Assembly (NCBI GenBank): GCA_945861155.1
Contig: CAMATN010000039.1
Span: 1 to 37,076 of the forward strand
Source of the DNA: Rhizobium sp. Q54
Lineage (GTDB): Bacteria; Pseudomonadota; Alphaproteobacteria; ATCC43930; CGMCC-115725
Direction: 5' to 3'
Length of the DNA: 37,076 bases
Part shown: piece after piece, positions 24,850 through 32,178 of the stretch
Layout of the letters: each line of letters opens with the position of its first letter
How positions within the stretch are numbered: the stretch's first letter is position 1
Notes under the pieces: model-generated
What the model saw: only the letters and a program-made list of their open reading frames with translations
Databases searched by the model: none
Told to the model about the DNA's origin: nothing
Program-made: the position numbers and the translations under genes

Positions 24850-25487
24850 CTCTCGCTCTCCGCAGGGGAGGAGGCTCCCTGGATCGAATCGGGACCCTCA
24901 TCGGGGGCCTGCAATGCCCGCGCGCAGCCGGCGAGCGCGGCAATGACGCGGGTTGCGGTCTGTTCCGCCGGGCCCTCGCCGCTGTCGATGACCAGATCGG
25001 CCTCGGCATAGATCGGGTGTCGCCGGTCGATCAGTTCGGCGAGCACGGCGCGCGGGTCGCGCTCCTGCAGCAGGGGCCGGTTGTTGCGCCGCGCCACCCG
25101 CGCCAGCAGCACATCAAGATCGGCGCGCAGCCATACCGACACCCCCCGGCGCAGGATCGCTCCTCGCGTCGCCGGATCGATGAACGCGCCGCCGCCGGTC
25201 GCCATCACATGAACCGGCCGGGTCAGCAGCCGCGCAATGACCCGGCGCTCGCCGTCGCGAAACACCGATTCGCCGCGATGGCGAAAAATCTCCTCGATGG
25301 TCTCGCCGGCCGCGGCTTCGATCTCGTTGTCCGAATCGAAAAACGGCAAATTGAGGCGCGCCGCCAGCCGGCGCCCGATCTTGGTCTTGCCGGCGCCCAT
25401 CAGCCCGACGAGGACGATCGTGCGGCCGGGGACGAAAGCCTGCCCCCGCCCCGCTGTCGCGGCGGTTTGACTGGTCTGGAGGTTCAC
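24846..25487 (-). CDS. aroK: Shikimate kinase
   Basis: AroK (213 aa) phosphorylates shikimate at the 3-OH. Walker A is GLMGAGKTKIGRRLA. Substrate-binding residues are in FFDSDNEIEAAAG, FRDGERRVIARLL and ATGGGAFIDP, and the lid has RRNNRPLLQ. It is somewhat longer than typical 170-190-aa enzymes because of a roughly 20-residue N-terminal and a 25-residue acidic C-terminal extension. It precedes aroB with a 4-base overlap, a conserved pair. Confidence 0.96.
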   Translation of the reverse strand: MNLQTSQTAATAGRGQAFVPGRTIVLVGLMGAGKTKIGRRLAARLNLPFFDSDNEIEAAAGETIEEIFRHRGESVFRDGERRVIARLLTRPVHVMATGGGAFIDPATRGAILRRGVSVWLRADLDVLLARVARRNNRPLLQERDPRAVLAELIDRRHPIYAEADLVIDSGEGPAEQTATRVIAALAGCARALQAPDEGPDSIQGASSPAESER

Positions 25488-25654
25488 GGCGCGCCTCGGA
25501 TTCCTCGCCGCCCTTCCGCGCGGCGCGTTGGAAGGGTACTAGCATGATGCGCGGCCGGTTCGTCAATTGCCTCAATCGGCGCCCCGGTGGGGGCCCGGTG
25601 GGCGACTTGGCGGCCAGGGCGAGCCGATGCGTTCACGGGATTGCGAGTCGCGGC

Positions 25655-25795
25655 ATGGTGCGGGTGGGAATCGTCCTGGCGATCGTCTTCGGGCTGGCTG
25701 TCCTCGGCGGCTGCCTGTTCCTGGCGTTCGGGGATTTTTCGGCGCCGTCGAGGCCGGTCGAGAAGGTGCTGCCCGATGCCCGTTTCCCGAAATGA
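25655..25795 (+). CDS. Small single-span membrane protein
   Basis: A 46-aa protein: one hydrophobic helix (VGIVLAIVFGLAVLGGCLFLAF, given in part as residues 4-25), then a short tail ending PSRPVEKVLPDARFPK. The Pro-x-x-x-Val-Glu-Lys-Val-(I/L)-Pro-x-x-Arg-Phe-Pro ending resembles small proteins I recall at this aroK/xerD position in related genomes, so it is probably real although function is unknown. The frame is open further upstream, but ATG 25655 puts the start just before the helix. No strong ribosome-binding site is visible. xerD overlaps its last 20 bases. Confidence 0.6.
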   Translation: MVRVGIVLAIVFGLAVLGGCLFLAFGDFSAPSRPVEKVLPDARFPK

Positions 25796-26753
25796 CGGAC
25801 CGCCGCTTGTGGTGGGAGAAACCGCTGTCGTGTCGCGCCGGCTTGAGGCGTTTCTGGAGATGTTGGCAGCCGAACGCGGCGCGGCGCGGCTGACGCTGGC
25901 GGCCTACCGCAACGATCTTGCCGCCTTGGCCGGATTTCTCGCCGCGCGGGGAACCGCGCTCGAAGACGCCGATGCGGCAGCGCTGCACGACTATCTCGCG
26001 ACCCTGGCGACCCGACATCTGGCGCCGCGCACGCTCGCCCGGCGGCTGTCGGCGATGCGCCAGTTCTATCGTTTTCTGGTGGGCGACGGGTCGCGCAGCG
26101 ACGATCCGACGGCCGGACTCGACGCTCCGCGGCTCGGCCGTCCGTTGCCGAAGATCCTCAGCGAAAGCGAGATCGGGCGGCTGATCGCGGCGGCCGTTTC
26201 CGTGCCCGGCGACGAGGGCGCGCGGCTGCGCTGCATCGTCGAATTGCTCTACGCGACCGGTCTGCGCGTCTCCGAGCTGGTCACCCTGCCGCTGGCGGCA
26301 GCCCGCCGCGATCCGCGCTTCCTGCTGGTGCGCGGCAAGGGAGGCAAGGAGCGCATCGTGCCGCTGAGCGAGCCATCGCGACAGGGTCTGGGCGTCTATC
26401 TCGCCTGCCGCGACCGATTTTTGCCGGGCGGCGATCCCAAAACGGCGGATCCGAAGATGGCGCGGTGGCTGTTCCCGTCGCGCGGCGCGGACGGACATCT
26501 TACCCGGCAGCGCTGCGGGCAGCTGCTCAAGGAGTTGGCGGTGGCGGCGGGGCTGGACCCGGCGCGCCTGTCGCCCCATGTGTTGCGCCACGCCTTCGCC
26601 AGCCACCTGCTCGATCACGGCGCCGATCTGCGCAGCGTGCAGCAAATGCTTGGACACGCCGATATCGCGACGACCCAGATCTATACCCATGTGCAAACCG
26701 AGCGGCTGCGCCGGCTGGTCGAGACCGCGCACCCCCTGGCGCGACGAAAATAG
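25776..26753 (+). CDS. xerD: Tyrosine recombinase XerD
   Basis: XerD (325 aa) with XerC resolves chromosome dimers at dif. The N-terminal SAM-like domain has LEAFLEMLAAERGAARLTLAAYRNDL. The catalytic domain has Arg in LLYATGLRVSELVTL, Lys in VRGKGGKERIVPL, the HVLRHAFASHLL box, His in MLGHADIATTQ and the nucleophile Tyr (about residue 303) in IYTHVQTERL. ATG 25776 overlaps the small membrane protein gene. A later GTG at about 25830 (VSRRLEAFLE) is also possible and would give a more usual length of about 307 aa. Confidence 0.93.
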   Translation: MPVSRNDGPPLVVGETAVVSRRLEAFLEMLAAERGAARLTLAAYRNDLAALAGFLAARGTALEDADAAALHDYLATLATRHLAPRTLARRLSAMRQFYRFLVGDGSRSDDPTAGLDAPRLGRPLPKILSESEIGRLIAAAVSVPGDEGARLRCIVELLYATGLRVSELVTLPLAAARRDPRFLLVRGKGGKERIVPLSEPSRQGLGVYLACRDRFLPGGDPKTADPKMARWLFPSRGADGHLTRQRCGQLLKELAVAAGLDPARLSPHVLRHAFASHLLDHGADLRSVQQMLGHADIATTQIYTHVQTERLRRLVETAHPLARRK

Positions 26754-26770
26754 CCGCGGCTGGAAAGCTG

Positions 26771-27730
26771 ATGCGCCATTTTCTCGATTTCGAACGGCCG
26801 ATCGCCGAGCTTGAGGGCAAGATCGAGGAACTGCGCCACCTTTCGAACGACAGTGGACTCAACATCGCCGAGGAGGTCGGCCGGCTCGAAACCCAGGTCC
26901 ACCGGCTGCTGCGCCAGAATTATGCGCGGCTGACGGCGTGGCAGAAGGTGCTCGTTGCCCGCCATCCCGAGCGGCCGCATTGCTCCGATTATATCGCCGC
27001 GTTGATCACCGAGTTCGTGCCGCTCGCCGGCGACCGGGCGTTTGCCGAGGATCACGCGGTGATCGGCGGCATCGGGCGGTTCCAGGGGCATAGCGTCCTG
27101 GTGCTCGGCACCGAAAAGGGCGCCGATACCGAGGCTCGGCTCAAGCACAATTTCGGCATGGCGCGCCCGGAGGGCTACCGCAAGGCGCGGCGGCTGATGC
27201 GGCTCGCCGAGCGCTTCGGGCTGCCGGTGCTGAGCTTTATCGACACCACCGGGGCCTATCCCGGGGTCGATGCCGAGGCGCGCGGCCAGAGCGAGGCGAT
27301 CGCCGGCGCGATCCAGACCTGTCTCGACATCAAGGTGCCGCTGATCGCGGCGATCATCGGCGAAGGCGGGTCCGGTGGTGCGATCGCGCTCGCCGCCGGC
27401 AATGCCGTGCTGATGCTGGAGCATGCGATCTATTCGGTGATTTCGCCCGAGGGCTGCGCCTCGATTCTGTGGCGCGATGCCGCGCATACCCAGGATGCGG
27501 CCGAGGCGTTGCGCCTGACGGCGCAGGATCTGCTGCGTCTCGGGGTCATCGACCGGATCGTGCCCGAGCCGTTGGGCGGCGCCCACCGTATGCCGCAGGA
27601 GGCCATCGCCGCGCTCGGCGAGGCGCTCGGCGAGGCGCTGCGGCCGCTGCTCGCGCGTGATGGCGACAGCTTGCGGGCGGAACGCCGGCACAAGTTTTTG
27701 TCGATCGGCACGACCGGGCCGCCCGCCTGA
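26771..27730 (+). CDS. accA: Acetyl-CoA carboxylase carboxyltransferase subunit alpha
   Basis: AccA (319 aa) with AccD transfers carboxyl from biotin to acetyl-CoA, giving malonyl-CoA for fatty acid synthesis. The N-terminal helix is HFLDFERPIAELEGKIEELR. The carboxyltransferase core has FGMARPEGYRKARRLMRLAERF, FIDTTGAYPGVDAEARGQSEAIA, IGEGGSGGAIAL and ISPEGCASILWRDA. It starts 17 bases after xerD. An EALGEALGEAL run near the end comes from a short internal duplication (GGCGAGGCGCTC twice). Confidence 0.97.
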   Translation: MRHFLDFERPIAELEGKIEELRHLSNDSGLNIAEEVGRLETQVHRLLRQNYARLTAWQKVLVARHPERPHCSDYIAALITEFVPLAGDRAFAEDHAVIGGIGRFQGHSVLVLGTEKGADTEARLKHNFGMARPEGYRKARRLMRLAERFGLPVLSFIDTTGAYPGVDAEARGQSEAIAGAIQTCLDIKVPLIAAIIGEGGSGGAIALAAGNAVLMLEHAIYSVISPEGCASILWRDAAHTQDAAEALRLTAQDLLRLGVIDRIVPEPLGGAHRMPQEAIAALGEALGEALRPLLARDGDSLRAERRHKFLSIGTTGPPA

Positions 27731-27897
27731 TCCCGGCGATCCCGGTCGCCGCTCGCCAGACCGCTCATTGATGGGCTCGTCGGTCCCGCTCATTGAAATC
27801 GCCGGTGGCCCCTCCCCACATCTAGCGCGACGCGCATTTTTCGTGCGACGCCGGCGGCTTCATCGGAAGCTGACTGTCCCCTTGCTGGAAGGTGACC

Positions 27898-28713
27898 ATG
27901 ACCCCCGAGGAACGCGATCTGATCACGACGCTGCTGGGCCGGCTGAGAAGCACCGCGGGCGCGGCGCAGGCTAAAGATCCGGAAGCCGACGCGCTGATCC
28001 GCCGGGCGATCGCCGAACAGCCGGACTCGCCCTATTACCTCGTGCAAACCGTCGTGATCCAGGATTTGACCCTGCATCAGGCGCAGAACCGCATCGTCGA
28101 ATTGGAGCGGCAACTCGAGGAGGCCAACGCGGCTAGATCCTCGGGCACCAGCTTTCTGGGCAGCTTGTTCGGGCAGCGCGAAACCCCGCCGCCGGCTCCG
28201 GCGCAAAATGTCGGGCCGTGGAATCGTGGGCCGCGAGTCGCATCGTCGCAGCCGACCGCCGGCCCCGGCTATGCCCAGCAGCCGGGCTATGGCCAGCAGG
28301 GCCAGGGACAGCAAGGCCAGGGGCAGCAAGCACCGGGGCAGCAGGCACAGGCGCAGCAAGGAGGCGGCTTCATGGGCGGCGGTGGCGGCGGATTTCTCCG
28401 TTCGGCGGCCGCGACCGCGGCGGGAGTAGCCGGCGGCGCCTTGTTGTTTCAAGGCATCTCCTCGATGTTCGGGCATGGCTATGCCAACAGCCTCTACAGC
28501 GGCGGCGGCGGCGCCAATCAAGGGCTCGGCGAGAGCGTCAGCAGCAGCCGGTACAGTGACAACAGCACCGGCGGCGACTACGGCGGTGGTGGCGATGCCG
28601 GATATTCCGGCGGCGGCGCCGATTCCGGTGGCGATTATGGCGGCGGCGGCGATTACAGCGGCGGCGACTTCGGCGGCGGCGGCGATTTCGGAGGCGGCGG
28701 CGACAATTCCTGA
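27898..28713 (+). CDS. DUF2076 domain-containing protein with Gly-rich tail
   Basis: A 271-aa DUF2076 protein; function unknown, periplasmic or envelope-associated in proposals for the family. The conserved N-terminal part (MTPEERDLITTLLGRLR; PYYLVQTVVIQDLTLHQAQNRIVELERQLEEA) includes a coiled-coil-like segment at about residues 55-80. A Gln-rich low-complexity stretch follows (PGYGQQGQGQQGQGQQ, about 125-160). A hydrophobic Ala/Gly segment (AAATAAGVAGGALLFQGISS) may be a membrane or hairpin region. The tail is a Gly-Asp-Tyr/Phe repeat (GGGGDYSGGDFGGGGDFGG). ATG 27898 is preferred, with GGAAGG upstream; GTG 27892 is possible. Confidence 0.8.
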   Translation: MTPEERDLITTLLGRLRSTAGAAQAKDPEADALIRRAIAEQPDSPYYLVQTVVIQDLTLHQAQNRIVELERQLEEANAARSSGTSFLGSLFGQRETPPPAPAQNVGPWNRGPRVASSQPTAGPGYAQQPGYGQQGQGQQGQGQQAPGQQAQAQQGGGFMGGGGGGFLRSAAATAAGVAGGALLFQGISSMFGHGYANSLYSGGGGANQGLGESVSSSRYSDNSTGGDYGGGGDAGYSGGGADSGGDYGGGGDYSGGDFGGGGDFGGGGDNS

Positions 28714-28751
28714 CCGGCCGCGCCGGCGCTGATCCTCAATTCAAAGCGAGG

Positions 28752-28780
28752 GCCGGGGCGGCTGTAGCAGCCGTCCCGGT
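28752..28780. terminator. Strong hairpin between convergent genes
   Basis: An inverted repeat with arms 28752-28764 and 28768-28780 forms a stem of about 13 bp with G-U wobbles and a 3-base TAG loop. It lies between the stops of the DUF2076 gene (28713) and the minus-strand DUF805 gene (28790), the right place for a shared bidirectional terminator. There is no T-run. Confidence 0.5.
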
Positions 28781-28789
28781 GCCGGCGAA

Positions 28790-29449
28790 TCAGCGCTCGT
28801 CAACCGGGTCGGGGCCGTACCGGTTTGCGCCGATCGTCCCGCGCATGCAGCCGAATTCGACGAAAAACCAGATCGCTATTGCGACAAGCACGACCGCGAG
28901 GGTCACGATAACGACCCATGATTCGTAAATCGAACCCCCGGCGATGCCCGCAATAGCGGCAATGATCATCAGAACAACCGGCACGATCGGCAGCAGCACC
29001 AGCCACCCGGATTTGTCTCTGTCGTGGATACGTTTGATCAGGACCGCGATGCCGGGCCACAGCGTCAGCAGGCTGAAAAGACCATACAAGAAATTGAAGG
29101 TTATGGCGATTCCCTGATTGTCGTTTACTTGTGCAATGCCGGAGATCACGCTCAAAATCACACTAATGACGAACACGGGCAGGATATAGTGCAGCCAGTA
29201 TTGCGACCGGCTGATCCGCCCGCTCGGCGAAAAGTAAAAATGGGCGAGGCTCGGCCTGACAAATTCCGGTTCGATCAGGTAGATTTGCGTGGCCTGCTGG
29301 CCTTGGGGCACGAAATCGATCAGGTCGCCGTGGCTTGGCCGCTTGGCGCCGTGCCAGTCGAGCGCCGCGAAATCGTAGCGCTTGCCGTCATAGCCGCTGA
29401 TCGCTCCGGAATTGGCGTCGGCATCAAAGCCGATAACATTCCCCTTCAT
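28790..29449 (-). CDS. Membrane protein: cold-shock-like N-domain plus DUF805
   Basis: A 219-aa protein. Residues 1-60 (MKGNVIGFDADANSGAISGY... DFVPQGQQATQIYLI) form a small OB/cold-shock-like domain seen in many proteobacterial membrane proteins. The rest is a DUF805 membrane region beginning YFSPSGRISRSQYWLHYIL, with four hydrophobic spans and the motif LIKRIHDRDKSGW. Function unknown; the N-domain may bind nucleic acid or a small ligand at the cytosolic face. The start lies inside the 3' end of the next minus-strand gene (26-base overlap). The pair is an evident duplication of the N-domain. Confidence 0.8.
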   Translation of the reverse strand: MKGNVIGFDADANSGAISGYDGKRYDFAALDWHGAKRPSHGDLIDFVPQGQQATQIYLIEPEFVRPSLAHFYFSPSGRISRSQYWLHYILPVFVISVILSVISGIAQVNDNQGIAITFNFLYGLFSLLTLWPGIAVLIKRIHDRDKSGWLVLLPIVPVVLMIIAAIAGIAGGSIYESWVVIVTLAVVLVAIAIWFFVEFGCMRGTIGANRYGPDPVDER

Positions 29450-30032
29450 GCGCGCCCCCCGCGTTTCGCCGGGGCAATTCTATCTGTGGTTTCCCCCGAT
29501 GTGTACCTGCTGATACCGCACGGCAGGTCGCGCTACTGTCGTAAGCCTCGCTGCGCGATAGGCACTGCAATCCCTTCGCGCTGCGGACGATCCACCACAC
29601 CAGGGTAAATAGACCGAACAGGAAACCGATCAGGATCAACATCGTGATCAGGCTGACCAGCCCATAGAGGAGGCCGATCCAGAAGGTGCGGATCTGGAAG
29701 CGGTAATGGGTCTTGACCCATTCCGGCGCGTCCGCCCGGTTCACATAAGCGACGATCACCCCAACGATCGCGGTGACCCCGACGGCCAGACTCACGAGAT
29801 AGAGAATGTAGACGAGCTTTGGGGTCTCGCCCTCGCCCGGGTCGTGCGCGGCCCTCACCGGGTAAACCTGTATCGCCTGCGACCCCTGCGCGATGAAATC
29901 GACCGCGGCGCCAGGGGGCGGGGCCGCCGCGCCGCGCCATTCGAGCCTGACAAAATCATAACGGATGCCGTCATGCCCGGTCAGCGCACCGGTATTGGTG
30001 TCGGGATCGAAGCCGAGGATTGTGCCCTTCAT
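29424..30032 (-). CDS. Membrane protein: cold-shock-like N-domain plus DUF4870-like region
   Basis: A 202-aa paralogue of its neighbour over the first 58 residues (MKGTILGFDPDTNTGALTGH, DFIAQGSQAIQVYPV). It has a different membrane part: three to four helices with APEWVKTHYRFQIRTFWIGL and LVWWIVRSAKGLQCLSRSEAY, resembling DUF4870-like proteins. Those proteins usually end soon after a Pro-x-x-Thr-Trp segment. Here the frame reads SSATC and continues about 35 polar residues into the next gene, suggesting a lost stop or a small frameshift near the end. Function unknown. Confidence 0.7.
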   Translation of the reverse strand: MKGTILGFDPDTNTGALTGHDGIRYDFVRLEWRGAAAPPPGAAVDFIAQGSQAIQVYPVRAAHDPGEGETPKLVYILYLVSLAVGVTAIVGVIVAYVNRADAPEWVKTHYRFQIRTFWIGLLYGLVSLITMLILIGFLFGLFTLVWWIVRSAKGLQCLSRSEAYDSSATCRAVSAGTHRGKPQIELPRRNAGGAHEGECYRL

Positions 30033-30069
30033 CGGCTCACATCAACCTCGACGCCGGCCGACGCGGCCG

Positions 30070-31200
30070 TCAGATGCAATAGGTGCGCAGCGGCGGGAAG
30101 CCGTTGAACCCGACCGAGGCATAGCTCGCCGTGTAGGCGCCGGTCGATAGGATCTCAACCTTGTCGCCGACTTCGAGATCTCCCGGCAGCCGGTATTCGG
30201 TGCGCTCGTAAAGGATGTCGGCGCTGTCGCAGGTCGGCCCGGCGATGATTACCGGGCGCGGCGCCCCAGAGCGCCCCGGCGCCTCGATGCGGTATTTGAT
30301 GCTTTCGTCCATCGTCTCGGCAAGCCCGTTGAACTTGCCGACATCGAGATAGACCCAGCGCTTGTCGCCGCCATCGCCTTTGTCGGAAATCAGGATGACC
30401 TCGCTCTGTATCAGGCCGGCGTCGCCGACCAGGGAGCGCCCCGGCTCGACGATGATCTCGGGCAGGCGATTGCCGAAATGGCGGCTCAGCGCGGCGGTCA
30501 CCGCTTGCGCGTATTGTTCGATCGAGGCGATCGAGCCGCGGTATTGCGCCGGGAATCCGCCGCCGATATTGACCATCCGCAGATTGATGTCGGTCTCGGC
30601 GAGCAGCGTAAACATCTGCGCGACCGCGCCGACCGCGTGGTCCCATTGCCCCAGATCGGTCTGCTGCGAGCCGACATGGAACGACACGCCATAGGGGTCG
30701 AGCCCGAGGTCGCGCGCCTTGTGCAAGAGGTTGATCGCCATTTCCGGCGTGCAGCCGAATTTGCGCGACAACGGCCAGTCCGCCCCCTCGCATGACACGA
30801 GGATGCGGCAGAAGACGCGCGCGCCGGGCGCCTTGCGCGCCAGTTTTTCGAGTTCGCCCGCGCTGTCGAAGGCAAAGAGCCGCACGCCCCTGTCATGGGC
30901 GAAGGCGATATCCTTCTCCTTCTTGATCGTGTTGCCGAACGAGAGCCGCTCGGCCGGCGCGCCGTTATCGAGGCACAGCGCGATTTCGGCGGGGCTGGCG
31001 ACATCGAAATTCGAGCCCTTGCGCGCCAGCATCGCGACGATCTCGGGCGCCGGGTTGGCCTTGACCGCGTAATAGACGCTGGCGACCGACAAATAGCGGC
31101 ACAGCACATCGTAGGTCTCGGCGATCAGATCGAGATCGACGACGAGGCACGGGGTCTCCGGCGAATTTTCAGCGAGGAAACGCGCAATCTTGTTGTTCAT
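30070..31200 (-). CDS. Ornithine/lysine decarboxylase (fold type III, PLP)
   Basis: A 376-aa eukaryotic-type ornithine decarboxylase, making putrescine (or cadaverine from lysine) for polyamine supply. The PLP Lys is Lys47 in VYYAVKAN. Further motifs are FDVASPAEI, FHVGSQQTDLGQW (PLP-stacking His), VNIGGGFPAQY, EPGRSLVGDAG (phosphate binding) and GPTCDSADI, with the catalytic Cys near residue 324 contributed across the dimer. The last residues, YASVGFNGFPPLRTYCI, are typical. ATG 31200 has GGAAAGG about ten bases upstream. It is preceded by a structured leader. Ornithine versus lysine preference cannot be read with certainty. Confidence 0.93.
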   Translation of the reverse strand: MNNKIARFLAENSPETPCLVVDLDLIAETYDVLCRYLSVASVYYAVKANPAPEIVAMLARKGSNFDVASPAEIALCLDNGAPAERLSFGNTIKKEKDIAFAHDRGVRLFAFDSAGELEKLARKAPGARVFCRILVSCEGADWPLSRKFGCTPEMAINLLHKARDLGLDPYGVSFHVGSQQTDLGQWDHAVGAVAQMFTLLAETDINLRMVNIGGGFPAQYRGSIASIEQYAQAVTAALSRHFGNRLPEIIVEPGRSLVGDAGLIQSEVILISDKGDGGDKRWVYLDVGKFNGLAETMDESIKYRIEAPGRSGAPRPVIIAGPTCDSADILYERTEYRLPGDLEVGDKVEILSTGAYTASYASVGFNGFPPLRTYCI

Positions 31201-31221
31201 AGCCCGGTACCTTTCCAAAAG

Positions 31222-31318
31222 CGGCTAAACCAGCCGGTTCTGAAAGCGCGATTCGGCAATGCCGATCGCTCTGCCTTGCGGCGAAGGACCGCCCGCGACC
31301 CGAATCGCGCCGAATCGC
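31222..31318 (-). promoter_or_regulatory. Structured leader of the decarboxylase gene, possible regulatory RNA
   Basis: On the minus strand GCGATTCGGC (31318-31309) is followed directly by GCGATTCGG (31308-31300). Both are perfect complements of one downstream arm, GCCGAATCGC (31257-31248), so two mutually exclusive stems are possible. A 5-bp hairpin CGGCT/AGCCG (31236-31222) followed by CTTTT sits just before the ribosome-binding site. Alphaproteobacterial ornithine decarboxylase genes are known to have a conserved leader RNA (speF motif); I cannot confirm that this is it. Confidence 0.5.
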
Positions 31319-31793
31319 AGACGAAAGAAAGCGCCGATGGGTCCGGTGACTAGGCCGGCCGCAGCGTTTCGGGGGCTAGCTTAAACTACTGGGATCGATG
31401 GTGCGGCCACCTCGCCCGCGCAAGCGGGTGCCGCGCAGAACGGCGTCAGGGCAGGGCGCGACGGCCCTCGTCGGGACTGCAACCATATCGAGTTCCCTCT
31501 CGGGACCGGCCCCACCACGTAAGAGGGGGCGGCCGGACTGCCAAAAAGGACGCGTTACGTCGTTGCATAACCACCATGGGCCATAGGCACGTGCGAGTGC
31601 GTCAACGGGCCGATAGATACGCGCACGCCGCGGGATTGCAAGGGGAAACATCTGCGATCTGGGCCCACCAATCGCAAAGCTCGCGTCGCAGGACCTGCGA
31701 GCGCGGCGGTCGCGATAACTGGTGATGGAGTGCCATGCGATCATCAACCGAGCGGCCTTGCGCGATACTTGTTCGCCCGCTAGCTGCGTCGGC
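31319..31793. other. Non-coding stretch with several hairpins, possible small RNA
   Basis: With the decarboxylase leader this makes 593 bases without a convincing gene. Hairpins seen include CCCGC-GCAA-GCGGG (31415-31428, a GNRA loop on the + strand), TCCC-TCTC-GGGA (about 31493-31504), and CCGGCC (31506-31511) pairing with GGCCGG (31531-31536). Open frames here lack recognisable domains and good starts. A structured RNA of 100-200 bases between about 31400 and 31560 is possible on either strand, but I recognise no family (not tmRNA, RNase P RNA or SRP RNA by their conserved motifs). Confidence 0.35.
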
Positions 31794-32093
31794 CTACCGC
31801 GCGGTGTGCAGCGGGATCGCGCCGAGCCGCCGGCCCGAGGCCAGATCGATGATCACCAGTTCCCGATTGCCGTCGGGCAGGGCAAGTTCGAGGATAAGCC
31901 GGTCGGCGCCGACGCCGATCGTCCCGATGCGCGCGCCGGCCGGCAACTCGACCGGGCCCGCGGCAAAGGGTTGCGACGACAGCGCCGCGGGCTGTCGCTG
32001 TGCGACACGACCGGCGATCATCACGACGAGGGTTGCAAACCCGGCGACGAGCATGACCCCCATCACGACGACCAGCACCTTCAGCGAGCGCAT
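31794..32093 (-). CDS. DUF6476-like small membrane protein
   Basis: A 99-aa protein with one N-terminal membrane helix (VLVVVMGVMLVAGFATLVVM). A short extracytoplasmic domain follows: VELPAGARIGTIGVGADRLILE and NRELVIIDLASGRRLGAIPL, a beta-rich segment. It resembles the DUF6476 family found next to rluD in alphaproteobacteria. Function unknown. It is divergent from rluD with 85 bases between starts. Confidence 0.7.
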   Translation of the reverse strand: MRSLKVLVVVMGVMLVAGFATLVVMIAGRVAQRQPAALSSQPFAAGPVELPAGARIGTIGVGADRLILELALPDGNRELVIIDLASGRRLGAIPLHTAR

Positions 32094-32178
32094 CGGAATA
32101 CCTGCCCCTCTATGGTGCGTTTCATTGCGGGCGCGCCCGTCGCGGCCTCGCGTCGCCGCCCGCCTCGGGATTAGCTAG

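Noticed and set aside
31400-31560. tmRNA, RNase P RNA or SRP RNA gene
   Set aside because: I looked for GAGGAAAGTCC-type, TTCGAATCC-type and SRP tetraloop motifs on both strands and did not find them.
31376-31747. 123-codon minus-strand frame and short + strand frames in the non-coding stretch
   Set aside because: No ribosome-binding site, no domain, and strong RNA-like hairpins across the same bases.
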